A DNA stretch of 64,000 nucleotides from FEN-299 sp963717945 (GTDB lineage: Bacteria > Acidobacteriota > Vicinamibacteria > Vicinamibacterales > Fen-181). The notes beneath the pieces were generated by a model. The model was not told where the DNA came from, did not search any database, and saw nothing but the letters and a program-made list of their open reading frames with translations. Positions 34,051 through 42,341 of the stretch are shown here, one piece after another; the stretch's first letter is position 1; the number at the start of each line of letters is the position of its first letter. The position numbers and the translations under genes are program-made. The DNA is taken from the NCBI GenBank assembly GCA_963717945.1, contig CAVQXT010000007.1:1240001-1304000 (forward strand), given 5' to 3'.

Positions 34051-34095
34051 GAGAGCCAGGCATCGCCGAGAGTCGAGAGCCCAGAGCCGGGAGCC
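34051..34095. repeat. Heptamer array (GAGAGCC type) between convergent genes
   Basis: 34068-34095 is four in-phase 7-bp words (GAGAGTC, GAGAGCC, CAGAGCC, GGGAGCC). A further related word at 34051 is out of phase by 3 bp. Confidence 0.65.
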
Positions 34096-34112
34096 GGCTT
34101 CGTGGCCGGCCG

Positions 34113-34583
34113 TTACCGCGTCAGCCAATCGTGGATCGACCCGGCCAGGCGCTCTACCGCCGCGGCGACGGCGGGGGAGAGGCCGGTTCCCATCTCGACC
34201 CTGGCGGGCTGGATGCCGATGATGGTCATCTCGCAGCCGAGGTCGGCCTGGATGAACCTGGCCAGGACCGACGGCGGCAGCGTGTGCGTGGACGCGCTCA
34301 TGCCGTCGGCCTCCCGCCAGTCCAGCCACGCGGTGGCCCCCGCCTCGTCGCCCAGCATGGCCGCGTCGATCTCGATGATCAGATCGGGTGTGAATCGTCG
34401 CAACGGGCCGGTGAAACTCTCGGGGGCGGCTCCGGCCTCGATGAGGAGCACGTCCGGCGGCGTGGGCTGCAGCGCGGCCAGGTGCCGGACCGCACAGACC
34501 CCCGCGCCGTCGTCGCCGTTCATCTCGTTGCCCACGCCGATGATGGCGACTCGGGCGGGCCGGGGGACAGGGAAGTTGATCAC
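34113..34583 (-). CDS. Hydrogenase maturation protease (HycI/HybD-like)
   Basis: This 156-residue endopeptidase of the M52 family has the IIGVGNEMNGDDGAG motif at residues 12-26, including the nickel-sensing Asp, and a second acidic site in LIIEIDAAMLG. It would cut the C-terminal tail of the hydrogenase large subunit after nickel insertion. It is the last gene of the hydrogenase operon, 23 bp after the ferredoxin gene. The start is GTG at 34583 with GGAGAGG 3-4 nt upstream; the frame remains open further up but overlaps the ferredoxin gene. Its presence supports a true nickel enzyme. Confidence 0.9.
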   Translation of the reverse strand: MINFPVPRPARVAIIGVGNEMNGDDGAGVCAVRHLAALQPTPPDVLLIEAGAAPESFTGPLRRFTPDLIIEIDAAMLGDEAGATAWLDWREADGMSASTHTLPPSVLARFIQADLGCEMTIIGIQPARVEMGTGLSPAVAAAVERLAGSIHDWLTR

Positions 34584-34606
34584 GACCTCTCCGCGTGAAC
34601 CCGTGC

Positions 34607-35044
34607 TCAGGCCGGGGACACCGTCGGCGCGGCGACCGGGGCCGGCGCGGCGGACTTGGGTTGCAGCGCGGCCTCGACGTCCTCCGGGCGGCCGAAATGC
34701 AGGACGAACGGTCCCCGGCTGAGGGCGGCCAGCTCCCACTGTTCGTGCGACATGCCGAGCGCGTCGAAGTTGCAGCTCACCACGCACTGCGCGCAGTAGG
34801 TGCACCGATCGGTGTGGAACCGCATGACGAACCGCTTGGCCGCCTTGTCCACCACGACGAGCTCGACCGCGCGGGCCGGGCAGTCGCGCACGCAGATCTT
34901 GCAGCCGGTGCACCGCGCCGGGTCGAACGTCAGCCGCCCGCGGAGGCGCTCCGGCGTCGGTTTCCTCTCGAACGGGTACAGCTCGGTCACCGGCCGCTTG
35001 AACAGCGACCGCGAAATGTCGCCAAGCATCGCACCGATTCTCAT
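34607..35044 (-). CDS. Group 4 hydrogenase ferredoxin subunit (MbhN/EchF/NuoI-like)
   Basis: This 145-residue subunit carries two [4Fe-4S] motifs: CTGCKICVRDCPA (about residues 45-57) and CTYCAQCVVSCNFDAL (about 79-94). It would pass electrons from a soluble donor to the small subunit. The N-terminal amphipathic segment resembles NuoI. An Ala/Pro-rich tail of about 20 residues is unusual. I chose the ATG at 35044 with GGAG 6 nt upstream; a TTG at 35056 is an alternative. The 118-bp gap to the upstream nuoH-like gene is filled by a heptamer array, the largest gap in the operon. Confidence 0.92.
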   Translation of the reverse strand: MRIGAMLGDISRSLFKRPVTELYPFERKPTPERLRGRLTFDPARCTGCKICVRDCPARAVELVVVDKAAKRFVMRFHTDRCTYCAQCVVSCNFDALGMSHEQWELAALSRGPFVLHFGRPEDVEAALQPKSAAPAPVAAPTVSPA

Positions 35045-35065
35045 GGCCTTCTCCAATGATCTCTC

Positions 35066-35163
35066 TACGGCTTACGGCTCACGGCTTTCGCCTCACGGCC
35101 TGAGCCCTGAGCCTTGGACCCCGATCCCCGATCCCTGATCCTCGATCCCTGATCCCCGATCCC
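35066..35163. repeat. Heptamer array, 14 units exactly in phase, inside the hydrogenase operon
   Basis: Fourteen contiguous 7-bp words run from TACGGCT through TGAGCCC to CGATCCC, 98 bp with no phase slip. It ends on the last base of the nuoH-like stop codon and stops 22 bp before the ferredoxin ATG. Confidence 0.85.
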
Positions 35164-36080
35164 TACCTGATCACCAGCAGCAGGAACAGCTGCGCCAGGG
35201 CGCACAGGATGCCGATCCTCCACCACAGCCCGACCGTCTGGTCGATCCGCAGCCGGCAGAAGAGCGACTGCAGGCCGGCCGTCACGACCAGCAGCCCGCC
35301 GGTCTTGATCACGAACTCGATCGGGTTCGCGAGGCCGCCCAGGTAGAACGAGGCGACGAGCGTCAGTCCGACAAACAGTTCCACGTCGCGGCCGATCCGG
35401 AACAGCGCCCACCCGCGCCCGCTGTACTCGGTCATCGGCCCGGCGACGATCTCGGTCTCGGCCTCGGGAGAGTCGAACGGCGCCAGCTCCAGCTTGCCCA
35501 TCAGGCCGACCAGCGCGACCAGGAAGCCGATCGGCTGGGTCAGCACGAGCCACCAGTGGCCGTGCGCGTAGACGTCGATCTGGCCGATGCGCCAGCTGCC
35601 GGCGGCGATGGCCGGGCCGAGCAGCGCCAGCAGGAACGGCGCCTCGTAAGAGAACAGCTGTGTCAGCGCGCGCGTGGCCCCCACCAGCGAGAAGCGGTCG
35701 ATCGTGTTGGCGCCGGCCAGCCCCATCGACAGCGTCATCAGGCTGAGCAGGTAGAGCGTGACGACCAGGTCGCCGGTGAAGCTGTAGGAGGGGACCAGGC
35801 CGGCCATCGGCACGTAGAGCGCCGCGGTGAGCGAGCCGACCAGCGCCACGACGGGCAGGCCGTGGAAGAGGACGGGGTTGACCCCGTCGGGCACGATCTC
35901 CTCCTTGGCCATCAGCTTGACGACGTCCGCGACGGGCTGGAACCAGCGCGGGCCGATGCGGTTCTGGAACTGGGCGACCAGCTTGCGGTCGGCCCACTCG
36001 TAGACGGTGCCGCTGAAGAGCAGGAACAGGCCGCCCGGGAAGAGCAGCAGCGCAACCAGTGCTGGCAGCTGGAGGTTCAT
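35163..36080 (-). CDS. Group 4 hydrogenase membrane subunit (MbhM/EchB/NuoH-like)
   Basis: This 305-residue protein has eight or so transmembrane helices. NuoH-family marks are YEWADRKLVAQFQNRIGPRWFQPVADVVKLMAKE at the N-terminus and FDSPEAETEIVAGPMTEYSGRGWALF near residue 210, the acidic loop facing the quinone-like cavity. In hydrogenases it anchors the peripheral arm to the antiporter-like arm. Its start overlaps the stop of the large-subunit gene by 4 bp (ATGA), which implies translational coupling. Confidence 0.95.
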   Translation of the reverse strand: MNLQLPALVALLLFPGGLFLLFSGTVYEWADRKLVAQFQNRIGPRWFQPVADVVKLMAKEEIVPDGVNPVLFHGLPVVALVGSLTAALYVPMAGLVPSYSFTGDLVVTLYLLSLMTLSMGLAGANTIDRFSLVGATRALTQLFSYEAPFLLALLGPAIAAGSWRIGQIDVYAHGHWWLVLTQPIGFLVALVGLMGKLELAPFDSPEAETEIVAGPMTEYSGRGWALFRIGRDVELFVGLTLVASFYLGGLANPIEFVIKTGGLLVVTAGLQSLFCRLRIDQTVGLWWRIGILCALAQLFLLLVIR

Positions 36081-37261
36081 CGGTAGTACTCGATTCCGTA
36101 TTGGCGCAACCGTGCCCACGTCCACGTGTCGGTGTCGTGGCGGCGGCGGATGGTCACCAGGCGGTCGTTGCACGAGAAGCACGGGTCGATGCCCGCGATG
36201 AGCATGGGCACGTCGGCCAGCTTGTGGCCGGGCGCCGTCGCGAGCACCGAGCCCCAGTTGCACAGGCTGGGCGTCCGCACCTTGACGCGGTCCGGCCCGG
36301 CGCCGCCCGAGCTCCTCAGGTAGTAGAACAGCTCGCCGCGCGGCGCTTCGACGCGGCTCATCGTCTCTCCCGGCGGCACGCGCGGCTTCACGCGGACCGT
36401 CAGGTCGCCGGTGGGAAGCCGTTCGAGGATCTCGCGGATGACGCGGTAGCTCTCGAACAGTTCCTGCAGGCGCACGACGAACTTGGCCTCGAGGTCGCCG
36501 GCCGTCGCCGTGATGGCCTTGACCGGGAAGTCCGGGTAGCCGGCATACGGCGCCTCGACGCGGATGTCGCGCGTCACGCCGGATGCCCGGGCCGTCGGGC
36601 CCACCGTCCCCAGACGCTCGGCCTCCCGGGTCGTCATCGTGCCCACCCCGCGCGTCCGGCCGATGAGCGTTTCGTCGGTGGTGACCACCTTGAGGTAGTG
36701 GTGCGTCCGCGGCTCGAGGTAGTCGATCGCCCGCTGGATGGCGTCGGCCTGCTCGTCGTCGACGTCGAACTTCACGCCGCCGAGGACGTTGCACGAGTAG
36801 TTGACGCGGTTGCCGGTCAACCCCTCGAGCACGTCCATGATCATCTCGCGGTCGCGCCACGAGTACATGAACAGCGTGTCGAACCCGCCCTCGTGGGCCG
36901 CGACGCCGAGCCAGAGCAGGTGGCTGTGCACCCGCTCGAGCTCCGCGACCAGCACCCGGATCGCCTGGGCGCGGGGCGGCACTTGCACGCCCGCCAGCGC
37001 CTCGACGCCGAGCGCGTAGGCGGTGGCGTGGACGTGCGAGCAGATCCCGCAGATCCGCTCGAGCATGTACATCGCCTGCGCCCAGTTCTGCTGCTCGACC
37101 CCCTTCTCGATGCCGCGGTGCACGTAGCCCAGGCGCAACGTCGCGCCGGTGACGATCTCGCCATCCACGGCGATCTCGAAGTGCCCCGGCTCCTTGAGCG
37201 CGGGGTGCTGCGGCCCGATCGGTACCACGAACTTCCTGCGACCGTCCTGCTGAGTCTCCAT
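36077..37261 (-). CDS. Group 4 [NiFe] hydrogenase large (catalytic) subunit
   Basis: This 394-residue subunit is homologous to NuoD/MbhL/EchE and keeps all four metal-ligand cysteines: RICGICSHVHA near residue 70 and DPCFSCNDR near residue 360. Complex I NuoD lacks these pairs. After DPCFSCNDR a 27-residue tail remains; HycE-type enzymes are cut after this arginine, matching the protease gene in the operon. It should bind the Ni-Fe(CN)2CO site and interconvert protons and H2. I chose the ATG at 37261, since METQQDGRRKFVVPIGPQHPALKEPGHF is a family-like start; GTG at 37315 would add 18 atypical residues. Confidence 0.95.
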   Translation of the reverse strand: METQQDGRRKFVVPIGPQHPALKEPGHFEIAVDGEIVTGATLRLGYVHRGIEKGVEQQNWAQAMYMLERICGICSHVHATAYALGVEALAGVQVPPRAQAIRVLVAELERVHSHLLWLGVAAHEGGFDTLFMYSWRDREMIMDVLEGLTGNRVNYSCNVLGGVKFDVDDEQADAIQRAIDYLEPRTHHYLKVVTTDETLIGRTRGVGTMTTREAERLGTVGPTARASGVTRDIRVEAPYAGYPDFPVKAITATAGDLEAKFVVRLQELFESYRVIREILERLPTGDLTVRVKPRVPPGETMSRVEAPRGELFYYLRSSGGAGPDRVKVRTPSLCNWGSVLATAPGHKLADVPMLIAGIDPCFSCNDRLVTIRRRHDTDTWTWARLRQYGIEYYR

Positions 37262-37337
37262 CGCGTCCTCGCTGGCGAGCCCGCAGCCCGCCGTCCGCCC
37301 CGCCGACGTCCACACCAGCCCGCGCCCGCGGCACCGC

Positions 37338-37856
37338 CTAGGCGCCCGGGGTCTCGAAGGCCTTCCTCAAGGGATACACGCCGTCCGGCCAGTCGTCGGG
37401 CAGAAGCAATCGGCCCGGGTCCGGCGTGCCCTCGACGACGAAGCCGAACATCTCCTGGAGCTCCCGCTCGTAGAGCGTGGCCGACGGGATGAGCGTGCAG
37501 ATCGTCGGCAGCCGGGTGTCGTGATAGGGCACGCTCACGCGCAGCGTTACCACCGCCGCGCCGTTGACGAACTGGTAGAGCGCTTCCAGACGGTCCTCCA
37601 CCGGGCCGGCGGGCGCCGACGTCGCAGCCGCCTCACCGGGCTTCGGCGCCGCCTTCGGCGTCCTGGGCCACGGATGGTCGAGGCCGGTGATGGCCGCGAG
37701 GTACCCCCACGGCGCGTCGACGAGCGCCTTGACGGCCGCCCTCAAGTCCTCGCGGCGAATCACGGCATCGACCCGGCCGGGGGCGTGGGCGGCGGCGCCC
37801 ACCGTATATGGCTGGAGCAGCGCGTCGGCTGTCACCAGGTTCTGCTGCGTATCCAT
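37338..37856 (-). CDS. Group 4 hydrogenase NuoC-like subunit (MbhK/EchD-like)
   Basis: This 172-residue protein has the NuoC 30-kDa signature late in the chain: SATLYERELQEMFGFVVEGTPDPGRLLLPDDWPDGVYPLRKAF. The middle contains a low-complexity Pro/Ala insertion (residues 62-80) not usual in the family. It forms part of the peripheral arm, next to the large subunit. It is a separate gene, whereas in HycE-type enzymes this domain is fused to the catalytic subunit. Gaps are 10 bp upstream and 76 bp downstream. Confidence 0.92.
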   Translation of the reverse strand: MDTQQNLVTADALLQPYTVGAAAHAPGRVDAVIRREDLRAAVKALVDAPWGYLAAITGLDHPWPRTPKAAPKPGEAAATSAPAGPVEDRLEALYQFVNGAAVVTLRVSVPYHDTRLPTICTLIPSATLYERELQEMFGFVVEGTPDPGRLLLPDDWPDGVYPLRKAFETPGA

Positions 37857-37866
37857 GTCGTAGTCC

Positions 37867-38355
37867 TCACACCTCGGCGGCGGCCGCCGCCACGCTCGGC
37901 GCCGGCTGTTTCAGGCTGTTGAGCAGCGCGACGACGCCGTAGATGATCGCCTCGGGCCGCGGGGGGCACCCGGGCACGAAGGCATTCACCGGGATGACGT
38001 CCGCCAGGCTGCCGACGACGTTGTAGCAGCCCTGGAAGGCGCCGCCGGAGATGCCGCACGACCCGACGGCAACGACGAACTTCGGGTCGGGCATCTGCGC
38101 GTAGATGCGCACGAGCCGGTCGCGCGACTGCCTGGTCACCGGGCCCGTGCAGACCAGCACGTCGGCGTGCCGCGGGCTGCCCTGGAGCTTGATGCCGAAC
38201 CGCTCGATGTCGTAGCGCGGCGTCAGCGTGGCCAGGATCTCGATGTCGCACCCGTTGCACGAGCCGCTGTTGAAGTGGATCGCGAACGGGGAGTTGACCC
38301 GGGCCCAGGTCTTCAGCGGGTTGATGATCGCGTCGAGCAGCGACTGGTTCCCCAT
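37867..38355 (-). CDS. Group 4 hydrogenase small subunit (MbhJ/EchC/NuoB-like)
   Basis: This 162-residue subunit carries the proximal [4Fe-4S] cluster with ligands in SGSCNGCDIEIL (two cysteines, near residues 33-36), VGSCGISGG and VPGCPPRPEAI. The spacing CxxC...C...C is that of NuoB-related hydrogenase small subunits. The protein lacks the N-terminal flavodoxin-like extension and Tat signal of uptake hydrogenases, so it faces the cytoplasm. Adjacent subunit genes lie within 11 bp on both sides. Confidence 0.95.
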   Translation of the reverse strand: MGNQSLLDAIINPLKTWARVNSPFAIHFNSGSCNGCDIEILATLTPRYDIERFGIKLQGSPRHADVLVCTGPVTRQSRDRLVRIYAQMPDPKFVVAVGSCGISGGAFQGCYNVVGSLADVIPVNAFVPGCPPRPEAIIYGVVALLNSLKQPAPSVAAAAAEV

Positions 38356-38364
38356 ACCACGCTC

Positions 38365-38676
38365 CTATCCGAGGATGAGCGCCACGAGCGCCACGAAGAG
38401 TCCGCCGAGGTAGACGGCCGCCGGCGCGGGCAACTGGCCGACCGCCAGCACCAGCATCGCCAGGTGCACCACGGCGAAGAACAGCGCGATCAGGAAGAAC
38501 GGCTGGTAGCCCGGCGCCGCCTCGAACGTCGGCGACGCCTCGCCGCTCCCGTAGATGCTCGTCTTGACGGCGTTGGCGTTGGCCGGTCCCGCCAGCAGCC
38601 GGCCGAGGCCGACCAGCGCCAGCACGAGCGGGATGTAGGCCAGGAACGCCAGTGGAGGAGTGAGGAGCAGGTTCAT
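38365..38676 (-). CDS. NuoA/MbhI-like small membrane subunit
   Basis: This 103-residue protein has three hydrophobic helices. The segment YGSGEASPTFEAAPGYQPFFLIALFFAVVHLAMLVLAV parallels the NuoA loop YECG...fyliailFiifDvE, with Gly-Ser replacing Cys and a His in place of the acidic residue. In Pyrococcus-type membrane hydrogenase, MbhI links the antiporter arm to the hydrogenase arm; this gene holds the same position, between the MrpD-like and small-subunit genes. The family assignment rests mostly on position and on this one motif. Confidence 0.75.
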   Translation of the reverse strand: MNLLLTPPLAFLAYIPLVLALVGLGRLLAGPANANAVKTSIYGSGEASPTFEAAPGYQPFFLIALFFAVVHLAMLVLAVGQLPAPAAVYLGGLFVALVALILG

Positions 38677-38690
38677 ATCGTTCTCACCAA

Positions 38691-38718
38691 AAGGCTCAAG
38701 GCTCAGGGCGCACAGCCC
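38691..38718. repeat. Short heptamer array inside the hydrogenase operon
   Basis: Four in-phase 7-bp words (AAGGCTC twice, AGGGCGC, ACAGCCC) lie in the 53-bp gap between two subunit genes. Confidence 0.6.
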
Positions 38719-38729
38719 AATGCCGCGGG

Positions 38730-40265
38730 CTAGAAACGCGCCAGGGCGCCGGCGCCGCCGAAGATCGACACCAGGTGCACCGCGGCCGGGTGAGTGATCG
38801 CGTCGACCAGGCCCGGCCAGAAGCCGAGCACGATGACCAGGATCGTCATCACCGCCAGCGGCACCCCCATCATCACCGACACGGGCCGCCCGGCCGCCAC
38901 GGCCGCCGACGGCTCGTGCCGATACATCCGGTTCACCAGCGGCGCGTAATACGCGAGCGACAGCACGCTGTTGAGGGCCGCGAAGATCACCAGGATCTCG
39001 ACCGCCGCGTTCTTCGTCTCGAAGCCGGCCACGAAGATCTGCCACTTCGACATGAACCCCGACAGCGGCGGCAGGCCGCCCAGCGCGAGCAGCGAGACGG
39101 TCAGCGCGAGCGCCGTCAGCGGGTACCGGCCGGCGGCGCCGTTCAGGTCGTCGACCATCAGCGGGTCGTGGCTCCCCCGCGAGATGTGGAGCGCGTAGAG
39201 CAGCGCGCCCGCCGCCATGAAGGCCAGCCCCTTCATCAGCGCGTGGTTGAACAGGTGGAAGAACCCGCCGGCCGCGCCGTTCGCGATCCCGTAGCCCACG
39301 GCCACGCCGAAGCCGAGGAGCATGTAGCCGACGTGGCTGACCGACGAGTAGGCGAACATCCGCTTGACCTGCGTCTGCCGCAGCGCCATCAGGTTGCCGA
39401 CCACCATGTTGAGCGCGCCGAAGGCGAGCAGCATCGCGCCCCAGCTCGCGCTCATCGGCGCCAGGCAGCCGAGCGCGCGGAGCATCGCGACCAGCCCCGC
39501 CTCGATGACCACGCCCGACAGCATGGCGCTGATCCCGCTCGGCGCCTGCGAGTGGGCGTCGGGCAGCCAGGTGTGGAGCGGGACGAGCGCGGTCTTGACG
39601 CCGAACCCGATGAGGAACAGCGCGCCGGCCGCCGCGAGCGGCAGGGGCAGCGGCAGCGGGCCGGCCACGGCGGCGGCCACCTGCGACAGCTCCAGCGTCC
39701 CGGTGCGGGCGAACACCAGCGCGATGCCGATGAGGACCAACGCCGAGCCGACCGCCGACTGCACCAGGTACTTCACGCCGGCTTCGAGCGCGCCGCGCTG
39801 CTCGCGGTAGAACGCCACGAGCAGGAAGGAGGTGACGGCCATCGCCTCGAACCAGACCCACAGGTTGAACAGGTCGTTCGCGCACCCGAGGCCGACCATC
39901 GTCCCCGCCATCGAGACCAGCAGGGCGTAATGCTTCTCCTCGCCGTCCTCACGCCGCATGTACGGCATCGAGAAGATCGACACGAGGAAGGTGAGCGCCA
40001 GCACGGTGCCGGCGAGCACGAGACCGACGCCGTCCATCCGCAGCGAGATCGCGCCCACCGAGAGCGCGACCGACCCCGCCTGGAGTACCGCCTCGCCCGT
40101 GAACCAGAGCGGGATCGCCGTCGCCGCCAGCGTCAGGGCCGCAAGCCATCGCGCCGGAGCCGCCGTCTTCCCGAGGCGGAAGCTGACGCGCCCCGCGAGG
40201 TAGATGACGGGCGACGCCACCAGGGGGAGGAGGAGCAGCCAGGTCAGTGCCAGTGTCGGGTTCAT
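38730..40265 (-). CDS. Antiporter-like subunit (NuoN/MrpD/MbhH-like)
   Basis: This 511-residue integral membrane protein of the proton-conducting complex I/Mrp family has 14 predicted helices. Family features are WVWFEAMAVTSFLLVAF (the glutamate of TM5), the broken helix 7 with LHTWLPDAHSQAPSGISAMLSGVVIEAGL, the lysine-bearing FGVKTALVPLH, and KRMFAYSSVSHVGYM plus FFHLFNHALMKGLAF. Such subunits couple the redox reaction to proton or sodium movement. Five bp separate it from the preceding NuoL-like gene. Confidence 0.94.
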   Translation of the reverse strand: MNPTLALTWLLLLPLVASPVIYLAGRVSFRLGKTAAPARWLAALTLAATAIPLWFTGEAVLQAGSVALSVGAISLRMDGVGLVLAGTVLALTFLVSIFSMPYMRREDGEEKHYALLVSMAGTMVGLGCANDLFNLWVWFEAMAVTSFLLVAFYREQRGALEAGVKYLVQSAVGSALVLIGIALVFARTGTLELSQVAAAVAGPLPLPLPLAAAGALFLIGFGVKTALVPLHTWLPDAHSQAPSGISAMLSGVVIEAGLVAMLRALGCLAPMSASWGAMLLAFGALNMVVGNLMALRQTQVKRMFAYSSVSHVGYMLLGFGVAVGYGIANGAAGGFFHLFNHALMKGLAFMAAGALLYALHISRGSHDPLMVDDLNGAAGRYPLTALALTVSLLALGGLPPLSGFMSKWQIFVAGFETKNAAVEILVIFAALNSVLSLAYYAPLVNRMYRHEPSAAVAAGRPVSVMMGVPLAVMTILVIVLGFWPGLVDAITHPAAVHLVSIFGGAGALARF

Positions 40266-40270
40266 ACGCC

Positions 40271-42025
40271 TCAGGCTCCTCCGAGCGCCAGGATGGCCAG
40301 CACGACGACCAGCCCGACGAGAATCGCGAAGACGTTCCAGTTCAGGACGCCGTTGTGCGTGGACCGCAACGACTCGGCCGACCCGACGGTGGCCCACACG
40401 ATGCCCCGGTTGATGGCCTCGAAGCCGAAGCTGTTCGACGCCATCGTGCCCACGCCGCGGAGCGCGCGGGCGACGCCCGAGAGGCTCTCACGACGCCACC
40501 AGGCGAGCAGGCCCAGCGCCACGACCGCCAGCGCGACGAAGGTCGCCGGCGCCGTCGCGATCTTGAGGAGCAGCTCGCCGGTCGCCTCGACCTCGTGCTC
40601 GGCGCCGAGCGCCCGGCCGAGGAAGCCGCCGAACGGCCCGGCAACAAGCCACGTCGTGAGCGTCGCGAGCGCGAGCGGCACCAGCGCGACCTTCATCGCC
40701 GGCCCCGCGTCGTGGACGCGCAGGCGGCCCCTCGGCTCCCCGTAGAACACCATGCTCAGGAACCGGAGGGTGTAGAGCGCGGTCAGGCCCGCGCCGACCA
40801 GCATGAACGCCCACGCCCACGCCGGCCCGCCCTCGTGGCCGGCCTCGAGCACCAGTTCCTTGCTCCAGAAGCCGTTGAGAATCGGGATGCCGGCGAGCGC
40901 GAGGCCTCCGATGATCATCACCACCTTCACAACCGGCATCTGCCTGCCGAGGCCGCCCATCTCGCGCATGTCGCGCGTGTGCACGGCGTGGATGACCGCG
41001 CCGGCCGACAGGAAGAGCAGCGCCTTGAAGACGGCGTGCGAGAGCAGGTGGAACTGGCTGGCGAACAGGCCGCCGGCGCCGACCGCATAGACCATGTAGC
41101 CGAGCTGGCTCACCGTCGAGTAGGCGAGCACCCGCTTGAGGTCGTTGGAGACAATCGCCATCACCGCCGCCATGAGCGCCGTCACCGCGCCGACGGTCAC
41201 CACGGCCAGCTTCCAGTGGGGCACCGCCTCGAAGGCCGGGTAGAACCTCGCCAGCAGGTAGACGCCCGCGTTCACCATCGTCGCGGCGTGGATAAGGGCG
41301 CTGACCGGCGTCGGCGCCTCCATCGCGTCCGGAAGCCACGTCTGGAACGGGAACTGCGCCGACTTGGCCGCGGCGGCCACCAGGAAGCCGAACGCCATCA
41401 CCGCGAGCACATTTGCCGGCAGCGCCGAGGAAGAGGCGAGGAAGGTCGGCACGTCGTAGCTGCCCTGGTAGACGTAGAGGAGCAGGGCGCCGGCCAGCAG
41501 GCCGACGCCGCCCACCTGCGTCACGATGAGCGCCTTGATGCCGGCGGCCACCGCCTTCGGGTCGTCGTTGTAGAAGGAGATCAGCGCGTAGGAGCAGAGC
41601 GCCGTGATCTCCCAGAACACGAAGACCAGCAGGAGGTTGCTCGAGAGGACCAGGCCGACCATCGAGCCGATGAAGAAGAGCACGTACGAGTAGTAGCGCC
41701 CGAGCTGGCGCTCGCCCTTCATGTAGTCGACCGAGAAGATGACGGCGAGGCTGCCGATGACCGTCGCGACCACGGCGAGGAACACCGCGAGCCCGTCGGG
41801 CAGGAACGTGAGGTGCCCGAAGGCCGAGCCGAGCGGCAGGTCGAGCACGTTGGCGTCGGTCTTGAGCGGAATCATCGCGACGGCGGCGACGGCGCCGGCG
41901 AGGGCGAAGACGACCGCGGAGGCGTGCTGCGCGGCCGGCTTGCGGTCCCCGATCAGCCGGACGACGAGCGCGCCGGCCCAGGGCAGGCCGATCGAGAGCA
42001 GCGCGAGGGTTTCGATGGTCAGCAT
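40271..42025 (-). CDS. Antiporter-like subunit (NuoL/MrpA-like)
   Basis: This 584-residue protein carries the same Proton_antipo core: FVFWEITALCSYALI, AAKSAQFPFQTWLPDAMEAPTPVSALIHAATMVNAGVYLLARF, KRVLAYSTVSQLGYM and LLSHAVFKALLFLSAGAVIHA. The N-terminal block HLTFLPDGLAVFLAVVATVIGSLAVIFSVDYM matches NuoL. It ends about 30 residues after an extra C-terminal helix, and the long lateral helix of full NuoL is shortened. Together with the following MrpD-like gene, the complex has two ion-pumping modules. Confidence 0.94.
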   Translation of the reverse strand: MLTIETLALLSIGLPWAGALVVRLIGDRKPAAQHASAVVFALAGAVAAVAMIPLKTDANVLDLPLGSAFGHLTFLPDGLAVFLAVVATVIGSLAVIFSVDYMKGERQLGRYYSYVLFFIGSMVGLVLSSNLLLVFVFWEITALCSYALISFYNDDPKAVAAGIKALIVTQVGGVGLLAGALLLYVYQGSYDVPTFLASSSALPANVLAVMAFGFLVAAAAKSAQFPFQTWLPDAMEAPTPVSALIHAATMVNAGVYLLARFYPAFEAVPHWKLAVVTVGAVTALMAAVMAIVSNDLKRVLAYSTVSQLGYMVYAVGAGGLFASQFHLLSHAVFKALLFLSAGAVIHAVHTRDMREMGGLGRQMPVVKVVMIIGGLALAGIPILNGFWSKELVLEAGHEGGPAWAWAFMLVGAGLTALYTLRFLSMVFYGEPRGRLRVHDAGPAMKVALVPLALATLTTWLVAGPFGGFLGRALGAEHEVEATGELLLKIATAPATFVALAVVALGLLAWWRRESLSGVARALRGVGTMASNSFGFEAINRGIVWATVGSAESLRSTHNGVLNWNVFAILVGLVVVLAILALGGA

Positions 42026-42029
42026 CGCG

Positions 42030-42341
42030 CTACCTCCTCAGCGTCGACAGCGCCCGGAGGTCCAGGGTGCCGAACTGCCGCCGCACCTGGACCGCGAGCG
42101 CCAGGGCGACGACCGAAACGATCGTGTCGGCCACGATCACCGTGAGCGCCATGCTCTGCCCGACCTGGATCTGGCCGGCCAGCCGCCCGGCGAGAATCAG
42201 CGCCAGCATCGCGCCCTTGACCAGGACCTGGAGGCCGACGACGACCTTGATGAGGTTTCGGGTGACCAGCAGGCCGAGCAGGCCGGTGCCGAGCAGGCCC
42301 AGCACGGCGACGGCCGCCAGCAGGGGAAGCGAGAGCGACAT
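42030..42341 (-). CDS. NuoK/MrpC/MbhG-like membrane subunit
   Basis: This 103-residue, three-helix protein has the NuoK/MnhC pattern: GLLGLLVTRNLIKVVVGLQVLVKGAMLALILAG, then MALTVIVADTIVSVVALALAVQVRRQFGTLDL. The acidic residue of NuoK helix 2 is replaced by a Lys-containing segment. The start ATG shares its A with the upstream stop (TGATG), indicating translational coupling. Confidence 0.88.
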   Translation of the reverse strand: MSLSLPLLAAVAVLGLLGTGLLGLLVTRNLIKVVVGLQVLVKGAMLALILAGRLAGQIQVGQSMALTVIVADTIVSVVALALAVQVRRQFGTLDLRALSTLRR

